A stretch of DNA of 64,000 nt from Thermus altitudinis (GTDB taxonomy: Bacteria > Deinococcota > Deinococci > Deinococcales > Thermaceae), in NCBI RefSeq assembly GCF_022760835.1, contig NZ_JAKTNQ010000013.1:1-64000 (forward strand), in the 5' to 3' direction. Shown here one piece after another: positions 1 to 7,638 of the stretch. The translations under genes were made by a program, and so were the position numbers. Every line of letters starts with the position of its first letter. The stretch's first letter is position 1. The notes beneath the pieces were generated by a model. The model made no database searches. It had not been told where the DNA came from and saw nothing but the letters and a program-made list of their open reading frames with translations.

Positions 1-78
1 CCCTCTTTTTATCCCAGCCCAGAGTCTCACATGTGTTTGTCCGGGTTCAGGGGGCCAAAGGGATAGACTCCTGGTATC

Positions 79-107
79 TTGACGGAAAGGCTTTCCCTCG
101 TTAAGCT
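79..107 (+). promoter_or_regulatory. Probable tRNA-Ile promoter
   Basis: TTGACG at 79-84 is followed after 17 bases by TAAGCT at 102-107, placing transcription start near 114, just ahead of the tRNA at 123. The same -10 hexamer (TAAGCT) recurs in the aceB promoter near the other end of the window. This is inferred from sequence only. Confidence 0.6.
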
Positions 108-122
108 GGTTTTTGCGTGCGG

Positions 123-199
123 GGGCGATTAGCTCAGCTGGTCAGAGCGCACGCCTGATAAGCGTGAGGTCGGTGGTTCAAGTCCACCATCGCCCACCA
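123..199 (+). tRNA. tRNA-Ile (GAT anticodon)
   Basis: A complete cloverleaf is visible. The acceptor stem pairs GGGCGAT (123-129) with ATCGCCC (189-195), the anticodon loop reads CTGATAA, and the T arm contains GGTTCAAGTCC. The CCA end is encoded at 197-199. GAT decodes AUC/AUU isoleucine codons. It stands alone here, with its own promoter and terminator and no rRNA in the visible flank, which fits the split rRNA organisation known in Thermus. Confidence 0.97.
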
Positions 200-206
200 C
201 CCGAGG

Positions 207-233
207 TCCCCGGGAAGGCTCCCGGGGATTTTT
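207..233 (+). terminator. Rho-independent terminator of tRNA-Ile
   Basis: CCCCGGGA (208-215) pairs with TCCCGGGG (220-227) across a 4-base loop and is followed by ATTTTT. It begins 8 bases after the tRNA CCA end. Confidence 0.85.
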
Positions 234-2103
<1,870 letters not shown>

Positions 2104-2141
2104 GGCCATTCTGCCCTGGCAGGGGGCTCGGCAAAGCCCTT

Positions 2142-2196
2142 CTCCCAGGCGCGTGGGAGCCTCCGAGGGGCGGGGCACGGCGAACGGGCCCCCGCC
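2142..2196. terminator. Possible terminator hairpins between convergent genes
   Basis: Two inverted repeats lie between the guaB stop and the facing gene: CTCCCA (2142-2147) with TGGGAG (2154-2159), and GGCGGGG (2169-2175) with CCCCGCC (2190-2196). Neither has a T run, so intrinsic termination is only a guess. Confidence 0.3.
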
Positions 2197-2229
2197 AGGC
2201 TTAACCTACGCGCTTGGGCCCGCTTTGGA

Positions 2230-2460
2230 CTAGTCTCCGAAGAGTTTCGCAAAGGCCTCCCCGCCTCCCTTCTTGCGGGCCAGGCGGTAGGTGCCTTCTT
2301 TCTCCTCCAACTTTCCTTCGGCCACCAGGGCCTTGAGGGTGTCCTCCAGCTCCTTTTTGGAGAAGGCTTCCCCCTCTTCGTCCAGGTAGCGCTGGATCTC
2401 CTTGAAGGTGGCAAAGCGCAAAGCCTCCACTGCCCGCATGACCCAAGCCTTGCGATCCAT
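2230..2460 (-). CDS. Small helix-rich protein, possible winged-helix DNA-binding domain
   Basis: This 76-residue protein is not one I can name. It reads as helix-turn-helix followed by a strand: helices RKAWVMRAVEALRF, FKEIQRYLDEEG and KKELEDTLKALVAEGKLEE, then a YRLARK strand. That order resembles a compact winged helix, in which the segment TFKEIQRYLDEEG would be helix 2. The tail is basic. A TAGGAT -10 box (2467-2472, reverse strand) lies six bases before the ATG with no Shine-Dalgarno sequence, suggesting a leaderless transcript. It is divergent from, and overlaps by two bases, the annotated start of the next gene. Function is unknown; regulator is a guess. Confidence 0.7.
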   Translation of the reverse strand: MDRKAWVMRAVEALRFATFKEIQRYLDEEGEAFSKKELEDTLKALVAEGKLEEKEGTYRLARKKGGGEAFAKLFGD

Positions 2461-2962
2461 GCCACCATCCTATTCCCTTGGCCCGTGGCATCCTGAACGC
2501 GTGGACCCTTACCGGGAGTACCAGGATTACGTGGTGGCCTCGAGGCTCCTTTTGGCCTTGGGCCACTCCCGGGAGGTTCTTTCCCTGGGCCAGTATGCCC
2601 GCCTAAGGCTTCGCCGGATGGAGCTGGCCCGGCAAGGCCGCTTGTCCCAGCTGGAAAGCCTGGACGAGCGCCTCCGCTACGGCTTCTGGAGCAACCCTTT
2701 GCGGCTTAGGGAGTTTCTTAGGCGCACCGCCCACGCTCCTTACTGGGCCTCCCCTCTGGCCTTTGAGGCCCTGCTGTTCCCCGAGGAACAGGCCCGCCTT
2801 GCCTACCCCGGGCAGGCGGGGGAGTACTACCTGGGCTGGCTTCGGCTACCCCACCTCCTCCTGGATCCCCTGGCCTTTGAGGAAGCGCTACGGGAACAAG
2901 AAGCCCGGGCCGAGGCCCTTCCCCTCTTCCTCAACGCCTTCCACCGGGTGCCTGGTCCCTGA
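2459..2962 (+). CDS. Hypothetical protein
   Basis: This 167-residue protein is unrecognised. It is Arg-, Leu- and Tyr-rich and mostly helical (for example YVVASRLLLALGHSREVLSL and LGQYARLRLRRMELARQGRL), with no signal peptide or membrane segment and no obvious catalytic motif. It is probably a soluble intracellular protein. The start is uncertain: ATG 2459 overlaps the divergent gene's start codon, and GTG 2501 in the same frame would leave 40 bases for a promoter. Neither has a clear ribosome site. The frame is supported by length, composition and lack of a competing frame. It ends 10 bases before the convergent histidine kinase gene. Confidence 0.65.
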   Translation: MPPSYSLGPWHPERVDPYREYQDYVVASRLLLALGHSREVLSLGQYARLRLRRMELARQGRLSQLESLDERLRYGFWSNPLRLREFLRRTAHAPYWASPLAFEALLFPEEQARLAYPGQAGEYYLGWLRLPHLLLDPLAFEEALREQEARAEALPLFLNAFHRVPGP

Positions 2963-2972
2963 GGCGGCAGGT

Positions 2973-4223
2973 TTAGGCCTCTTCCTCCAAAAGGGGCAGG
3001 CGTACCCGGAAGAGGGTGCGGCCGGGCTGGCTTTCCACGGTGATCTCCCCCCCGTGGGCCTTGGCGATGGCCTGGGCGATGGCCAGGCCCAGGCCCGTTC
3101 CACCCCCCGGCCCCCGGGCGAAGCGCTCAAAGAGGCGGGGAAGGAGTTCCTCGGGGATCCCGGGGCCATGGTCCTCCACCTCCAAAAGGGCGTCTTCCCC
3201 TTCCCGCCTAAGGCGCACCCGGACGCCTTCCCTTCCCGCGGCCCGGACCCCGTTGGCGATGAGGTTCCTCAGCATCTGCAAGAGCCGGTCCGGGTCCCCA
3301 AGGACCTCCAGGGCCTCCCCTTGGAAGGCCACCCCGTATTCCCGGGCGGCCTCCTCGGCTAGGGCTTGGAGGTCCACGATATGGGGGTTCAAGGCCCACT
3401 CCGCCTCCCCCCGGGCCAGGGAGAGGAGGTCCTCCACCAGGCGGCGCATCCTCTCCGCGGTGGCCCGGGCGGTGCGGAGGGCTTCGGGGTCTTGGGGGTT
3501 TCGCCCTAGCCGGTCCAGGTGGCCCAGAAGCACGGTGAGGGGGGTTCTGAGCTCGTGGCTGGCCTCGGCCAGAAAGGCCCGTTCCTTTTCCTTGGCCTCC
3601 TTAAGGGCAAAGAGGAGGCCATTCACCGCCTCCACCATGCGGCCAAACTCGTCTTTAGGAAGGTTCAGGGGTACGGGGTCCAGGCGCTCGGGGTTACGCC
3701 GGGCGATCTCCCTGGCGGCCTCCTCCAGGGGCTTGGCGGTGAGCCGGGCGGTGAGGTAGACCAGGGCCATGCCCAAGGGGAAGAGGAGGAAGAAGGCCTC
3801 GAGGAGGGCCTGCCTCAGGGCCTTTTGCGCCAAGTCTATGGGGGCGGTGTCCTGGGTCAGGGCGAGAAGGCCCAAGGGGGTGCGCACCAAGGCGGCGGCA
3901 AAGCCCCTTTGCCAGGTGACCCTCGGGGCCTCGCCTACCCCCTTTAGGGCCTCCGGGGGGAGGCGGTGGGCCTCCTGGGTGAGGACCAGGGCCTCCCCGT
4001 CTTCCGCATACAGGTGAAGGTAGACTCCCCCGGTGGTGAGGAGGGCCCCCGTCTGGCCCTTGCGGTAGGCCTCCGCCGCCCGCTTGGCATCCTCCAGGAG
4101 GGTGGCCTCGAGGTGGCCTCTAAGGGCCCGCTCCACCCCCTGCCCCGCCAGGTACAGGGCCCCCACCAGGAAGAGGAGCCAGAGGAGGCTGAAGGAGAGG
4201 AAAAGCCGAAGCCGGAAGGACAT
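2973..4223 (-). CDS. Sensor histidine kinase, two-component
   Basis: This 416-residue membrane kinase probably autophosphorylates His223 in the H-box AEASHELRTPL and passes phosphate to the response regulator encoded just upstream. It has an N-terminal transmembrane helix (about residues 7-27), a roughly 110-residue extracytoplasmic sensor region, a second helix (about 140-160), a HAMP-like linker, HisKA, and a HATPase domain with G1 (DHGPGIPEELL) and G2 (GGTGLGLAI) boxes. The N-box reads NLIANGVRAA, with Gly where Ala is more usual. It follows the regulator by nine bases in an operon with a DUF502 membrane protein and a small secreted protein. The stimulus is unknown; envelope sensing is inferred. 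Confidence 0.93.
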   Translation of the reverse strand: MSFRLRLFLSFSLLWLLFLVGALYLAGQGVERALRGHLEATLLEDAKRAAEAYRKGQTGALLTTGGVYLHLYAEDGEALVLTQEAHRLPPEALKGVGEAPRVTWQRGFAAALVRTPLGLLALTQDTAPIDLAQKALRQALLEAFFLLFPLGMALVYLTARLTAKPLEEAAREIARRNPERLDPVPLNLPKDEFGRMVEAVNGLLFALKEAKEKERAFLAEASHELRTPLTVLLGHLDRLGRNPQDPEALRTARATAERMRRLVEDLLSLARGEAEWALNPHIVDLQALAEEAAREYGVAFQGEALEVLGDPDRLLQMLRNLIANGVRAAGREGVRVRLRREGEDALLEVEDHGPGIPEELLPRLFERFARGPGGGTGLGLAIAQAIAKAHGGEITVESQPGRTLFRVRLPLLEEEA

Positions 4224-4232
4224 GGGGCCGGG

Positions 4233-4916
4233 CTAGGCTTCCTCCTCGCCCTTTCCCGGGCGGACCGCATACCCCAGGCCCCGCACCGTGCGCAGGTAGC
4301 CGTAGGCCCCGGCTTCCCTTAGCTTGGCCCGGAGGTTGGCCACGTGCACATCCAGCACGTTGGAATCCCGGCCCAGGGGCTTACCCCAGATCTTTTCCTC
4401 GATCTCCTCCCGGGGGAAGACCCTCCCCGGGCGGCCCATGAGCAGGTGGAGAAGCTCAAACTCCTTGGGGGAAAGCCGCACCTCCCTTTCCCCAAAAAAG
4501 ACCTGCCGCCTCTTGGGGTAAAGTTCTAACCGTCCTACGCTCAGGACTTCGCTTCCTTCCTTGTGCCTCAGCTGCACCTGGATGCGGGCCAGAAGCTCGG
4601 CGGGGTGGAAGGGCTTCACCAGGTAGTCGTCGGCCCCATCGGAAAGGAGGCCCACCTTGCGCTCCACGGCATCCTGGGCGGTGAGGACCAGGATGGGGGT
4701 GTCGTCGGTGGCCCGGATCCTCCGGGCCACCTCGGCCCCGTCCAGGTCGGGAAGCCCCAGGTCCAGGACCACCAGGTCGGGCTTCCTCTCCCGGTGCTTC
4801 ACCAGGCCCTCCATGCCGCTTTTGGCCCACTCCACGGCAAAGCCCGCCTCCTTTAGCTCCAGCTCCACCAGGCGGGCCACCTCCGCATCGTCCTCAATGA
4901 GCAGGATGCGCTTCAT
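4233..4916 (-). CDS. OmpR/PhoB-family response regulator
   Basis: The 227-residue protein has a receiver domain with acidic pocket EDD (residues 8-10), phosphoacceptor Asp52 (VVLDLGLPDLDG), conserved Thr (VLTAQ) and Lys (LVKPF). A C-terminal winged helix follows (LSPKEFELLHLLM, then NVLDVHVANLRAKL and TVRGLGYAV). It is the partner of the histidine kinase nine bases downstream. The start at 4916 forms an ATGA overlap with the stop of the upstream secreted-protein gene. An in-frame GTG/ATG codon two codons earlier is possible but less likely. Its target genes are unknown. Confidence 0.93.
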   Translation of the reverse strand: MKRILLIEDDAEVARLVELELKEAGFAVEWAKSGMEGLVKHRERKPDLVVLDLGLPDLDGAEVARRIRATDDTPILVLTAQDAVERKVGLLSDGADDYLVKPFHPAELLARIQVQLRHKEGSEVLSVGRLELYPKRRQVFFGEREVRLSPKEFELLHLLMGRPGRVFPREEIEEKIWGKPLGRDSNVLDVHVANLRAKLREAGAYGYLRTVRGLGYAVRPGKGEEEA

Positions 4917-5275
4917 GGCCACAGCCTTTCCGGAGGGGCGAGGCCATAGACCTCCTTGAGGAGCCTAAGCAGGCTCACCCGCTCCTTGTCTTGCAGGAGG
5001 ACCACATCCCCGCGCTCGGCCACCCCGGGAAAGGTGCGGGGCTTCTCCCCTGGGAGCACCAAAAGGAGTTGCACCTCCTGGCCCAGCCGAGGGGGCACCG
5101 GGGAGGAGAGGGGGATCAGCCTCTTGCCCTCCACCCGCCAAGCCCCGTGCAGGATGCGCAGGTCCTGGGAGAAAAGCCTCAGCTCCGTGCCCGGGGGGAG
5201 GCCAGGCCCCAGGAGGGGAGGAAGGGCAGCCGAAACCGTCCCCAGGAAAAGGAGAAAGAGGATCAGGGGACGCAT
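4913..5275 (-). CDS. Small secreted protein of unknown function
   Basis: The 120-residue product begins MRPLILFLLFLGTVSAALPP, a typical cleavable signal peptide with probable cleavage after AAL or VSA. The mature part is beta-rich (GTELRLFSQDLRILHGAWRVEGKRLIPL, in pieces) and ends with a helical tail. No Cys or metal motif is visible. It sits between a DUF502 membrane protein (11 bases upstream) and a response regulator (4-base overlap), so it may be an exported accessory of that two-component system. I do not recognise the family. Confidence 0.75.
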   Translation of the reverse strand: MRPLILFLLFLGTVSAALPPLLGPGLPPGTELRLFSQDLRILHGAWRVEGKRLIPLSSPVPPRLGQEVQLLLVLPGEKPRTFPGVAERGDVVLLQDKERVSLLRLLKEVYGLAPPERLWP

Positions 5276-5286
5276 CGTCTCCCATT

Positions 5287-5934
5287 CTACGCCGGGGGCC
5301 CAGCCCTTTGTGGGAGAGAGCTTAAGGAGCCTGAAGGTTTTTCGGGGAGGAGGAAGCCGGCGGAAACCACGTACTTAAGGGCGTCCTCCACGCTGATCTC
5401 CAGGGGTATCACCTCTTCTGAGGGCACCAGGATCACCATGCCGCTGGCGGGCACGGGACTGGTGGGCACCAAGACGGCGGTGTACCCTTCCGGTAAGGGA
5501 GGAAGGCGGCCGTTCACGGGCTGCACCACAAAGCAAAGGGTGTATAGCCCTCGCCGGGGATACTCTATGACCGCCGCCCGGCTGAACTTCACCTCCTGAT
5601 GGCCGAAGAGGGTGTGGGTGATCTGCTGCACTGCCTTGTAAATGTCCCGCACGATGGGGAAGAGGAGAAGGGAGCGCTCTAGGGAAACGATGAGCCTTCG
5701 GCCCAGATAGTTTTCCGCCACGGTGCCCACCAGGTAGATGAGCACTCCAGCGAGAAGAAGGCCCACGAAGGGCAGGAAGGGCTGGTAGGCCCGGGGCACC
5801 TCCAGGTCCAAAAGGCGCAGGAAGCTTTGGATGTAGCCCCCGGAGTAGGTGTAGACCCAGGCCAGAAAGTACAGGGTGACCAGAAGGGGGAGGAGGGTGA
5901 CCAGCCCGGTGAGGAACCTCTGGCGCAGGCGCAT
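5287..5934 (-). CDS. DUF502 family membrane protein
   Basis: This 215-residue protein fits DUF502. It has two N-terminal transmembrane helices (about residues 8-30 and 50-72), then a soluble region with family-typical segments: IPIVRDIY-like LFPIVRDIYKAVQQ, VIEYPRRGLYTLCFVV, and VLVPTSPVPASGMVILVP. The family's function is unsettled. TAAACT (5942-5947 on the reverse strand) lies seven bases before the ATG, so this is probably the first, leaderless gene of the operon continuing through the secreted protein, response regulator and kinase. Confidence 0.9.
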   Translation of the reverse strand: MRLRQRFLTGLVTLLPLLVTLYFLAWVYTYSGGYIQSFLRLLDLEVPRAYQPFLPFVGLLLAGVLIYLVGTVAENYLGRRLIVSLERSLLLFPIVRDIYKAVQQITHTLFGHQEVKFSRAAVIEYPRRGLYTLCFVVQPVNGRLPPLPEGYTAVLVPTSPVPASGMVILVPSEEVIPLEISVEDALKYVVSAGFLLPEKPSGSLSSLPQRAGPPA

Positions 5935-5999
5935 GCCCCTTAGTTTACGGGAAAGGGGGGAGGGGCCGGGCAGGGCCCCAGCCAGGCTTGGTGGCGGGG

Positions 6000-6608
6000 C
6001 TAGCGCCCGTCCCCGCGGCTTTGGGCCAGTTCCTTAAGGCCCTTTAGGTCCTTCAGGACAATCTTGCCATAGCCCGAGCGGATGTAGCCTTCCCGGGTGA
6101 GCTCCCCGATCACCTTGGTCACGGTTTCCCGCACGCTACCCACCGCGGCCGCCAGCTCGTCGTGGGTGGCGCGGAGGACCAGGCCTTCCGCTTCCTGGTG
6201 GGCCAAGGGGGTTTCCGCCAGCTCCAGAATAGCCGCGGCCATGCGGTTTTTCAGGCGCTGTGTGGCCAGGCGCTCTATGCGCCGGTAGGACTCAGAAAGG
6301 GCCTGGGCTAGGCTCAGGAGCACCTGGCGGACCTCCTCGAGGTGGGGCTCCTTGGGAAGGGGTTCGGCCACCACCTCCGTCACCGCCTCGGCGAAGTAGG
6401 TGCGTTCAAGGCCTGCCAAGGCCTCCTCCCCGAAATACCCCCCGGGGCGGACCAGGCGCAGGGTGAGGGCGTTGCCCTCCTCGTCCACCGCCTCGAGGCG
6501 CACAAGGCCCTCCAGGACCCTATACACCCGGTCCCGAGGCCCGGGAACCCCGGGGTACAGGATGACCTCGCCGGGCTTGAAGCTTACGGTTTCGCGGGCC
6601 TGGGTCAT
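6000..6608 (-). CDS. sdrP: CRP/FNR-family regulator SdrP
   Basis: The 202-residue protein closely matches T. thermophilus SdrP (stationary-phase dependent regulatory protein) as I remember it. It has an N-terminal cyclic-nucleotide-binding-like beta domain (VSFKPGEVILYPGVPGPRD to RPGGYFGEEAL), a long dimer helix (RRIERLATQRLKNRM), and a C-terminal winged helix with the recognition segment AAAVGSVRETVTKVIGEL. In Thermus, SdrP activates genes for redox and nutrient stress, apparently without an effector; that comes from the literature. AAGGAGGT lies four bases before the ATG. A near-perfect palindrome overlaps the -35 of its promoter. The gene is monocistronic or last in its unit. Confidence 0.93.
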   Translation of the reverse strand: MTQARETVSFKPGEVILYPGVPGPRDRVYRVLEGLVRLEAVDEEGNALTLRLVRPGGYFGEEALAGLERTYFAEAVTEVVAEPLPKEPHLEEVRQVLLSLAQALSESYRRIERLATQRLKNRMAAAILELAETPLAHQEAEGLVLRATHDELAAAVGSVRETVTKVIGELTREGYIRSGYGKIVLKDLKGLKELAQSRGDGR

Positions 6609-6626
6609 GGTTACCTCCTTGCCTCC

Positions 6627-6655
6627 AAGGTACCACCCGCGGAGGGTTTTGTAAA
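6627..6655 (-). promoter_or_regulatory. Probable sdrP promoter
   Basis: On the reverse strand, TTTACA (6650-6655) is separated by 17 bases from TACCTT (6627-6632). The predicted start site is about 6620, at the first base of the Shine-Dalgarno AAGGAGGT. Confidence 0.6.
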
Positions 6656-6679
6656 CCCATGGGTTACAAAAATCCCTCC
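6641..6679. promoter_or_regulatory. Large palindromic operator upstream of sdrP
   Basis: The core at 6647-6671 reads TTTTGTAA, a 9-base centre ACCCATGGG, then TTACAAAA. It is flanked by GGAGGG (6641-6646) and CCCTCC (6674-6679), extending the dyad to 39 bases with one two-base bulge. The centre is about 40 bp before the predicted sdrP start site, the position typical of class II CRP-type activators, and it overlaps the -35. It also lies just after the stop of the upstream gene. Confidence 0.65.
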
Positions 6680-6683
6680 TGCC

Positions 6684-6911
6684 CTACCCCTTGTCCAGGG
6701 GCCTTTTGTGGGCTATGGGCAGAAGCCGGTCCGTGGAAATCCTGGGCTCCCTTCCCTCCTTCCTGGCCCTTTCCCTTTCCAGCTCGGCCCAGAAGAGGGC
6801 CATTTCCCAAAGGGCCTCAAGCCGCTCCTCCAGGGACAGACCTTGCCACTCCCCCCGGTCGTCCGGGGGGGTGTGCAGGGGAAACCTGCGGGCGAGGGGC
6901 CGGATTTTCAT
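6684..6911 (-). CDS. Small protein paired with nucleotidyltransferase-like gene
   Basis: This 75-residue protein is unrecognised. It has a proline-rich N-terminus, a central amphipathic helix (LSLEERLEALWEMALFWAEL) continuing into a charged ERERARKEG stretch, and a basic end. The start codon overlaps the preceding nucleotidyltransferase-like gene by four bases (ATGA), so the two are almost certainly translationally coupled and probably act together. Such an arrangement resembles two-gene toxin-antitoxin or NTase modules, but I see no HEPN or other catalytic motif. The call is based on coupling and codon pattern only. Confidence 0.65.
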   Translation of the reverse strand: MKIRPLARRFPLHTPPDDRGEWQGLSLEERLEALWEMALFWAELERERARKEGREPRISTDRLLPIAHKRPLDKG

Positions 6912-7330
6912 AGCTCCTCGAGGTCGCGTAGGTCTATGGGGCGGCCAAAGGCCCTCTTTAAGGCCTTAAAGTCCTCGGGATGGACCACGTACACCGCCAC
7001 ATCCCTAATCTGATGCACCGTGGCCCTGGCAAAGGCCTCGTCAAAGGAGGGGCTTTCCAGGATCACCAGGTCAATGCGGTTGGGGGCGTACCCCAGTTGG
7101 ACCACCCCGGGAGTGGCCAGATCGGAGGGGGTTAGGCCCAGATCATCCCCGCCAAAGAAGGTCCGGATGGCGGCAAGGACCTTGTCCGCCTCCTGGGCGT
7201 CCACCCATAGGTCCAGGCCCTTGGTGAACCTGGGGCGGCCGAAAAAGGCCAGGGCATACCCCCCGATGACCAAAAACCTGGCCCCGCTGGCGTGCAGGGT
7301 CCGGAGAAAATCCAGCATCTCCGGGGTCAC
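6908..7330 (-). CDS. Nucleotidyltransferase-like (DUF6036/AbiEii-type) protein
   Basis: The 140-residue protein has the N-terminal pattern of small nucleotidyltransferases: FLVIGGYALAFFG followed by RFTKGLDLWVDA, where G-G-Y is the helix cap and TKGLDLWVD replaces the more usual T.DLD. The second catalytic Asp may be in NRIDLVIL. The first motif has lost one acidic residue, so activity is uncertain. I chose GTG 7330, which overlaps the cutA stop (GTGA) with GGGAG eight bases upstream. ATG 7318 is an alternative. The gene forms a coupled pair with the 75-residue gene downstream, and may be part of a toxin-antitoxin-like unit. Confidence 0.75.
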   Translation of the reverse strand: MTPEMLDFLRTLHASGARFLVIGGYALAFFGRPRFTKGLDLWVDAQEADKVLAAIRTFFGGDDLGLTPSDLATPGVVQLGYAPNRIDLVILESPSFDEAFARATVHQIRDVAVYVVHPEDFKALKRAFGRPIDLRDLEEL

Positions 7331-7638
7331 CGCACGTTCTCCCGAAGCCACTCCAGGTAGGGCCCGTGCCCCTCGGCGATGGGCAGGGCCACCACCTCGG
7401 GCACGGTGTAGGGGTGGAGGGAAAGGACCCGCTCCTTAAGCCGGGGGAAGGCGAAGGTGGTGGTCTTCACCAGGAGTAGGACCTCCTTATCCTCCACCAC
7501 CTCCCCCTGCCAGCGGTAGACCGAGGTGAGGCCGGGCACCAGGTTCACGCAGGCGGCCAGGCCCTCCTCCACCAGGGTGCGGGCCAGGGTGCGGCCCACC
7601 TCCTCGTTGGGGGCGGTGATCAGGACCACTTCCTCCAT
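7327..7638 (-). CDS. cutA: CutA1 divalent-cation tolerance protein
   Basis: The 103-residue protein shows the CutA1 signature: an initial strand EEVVLITAPNEEVG, then LAACVNLVPGLTSVYRWQGEVVEDKEVLLLVKT (in pieces) and HPYTVPEVVALPI. CutA forms very stable trimers with a ferredoxin-like fold. A role in copper tolerance has been proposed but is not firmly established. ATG 7638 overlaps the gyrA stop as TGATG; the frame also has GTG one codon earlier. It is coupled to gyrA upstream and to the nucleotidyltransferase-like gene downstream. Confidence 0.95.
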   Translation of the reverse strand: MEEVVLITAPNEEVGRTLARTLVEEGLAACVNLVPGLTSVYRWQGEVVEDKEVLLLVKTTTFAFPRLKERVLSLHPYTVPEVVALPIAEGHGPYLEWLRENVR

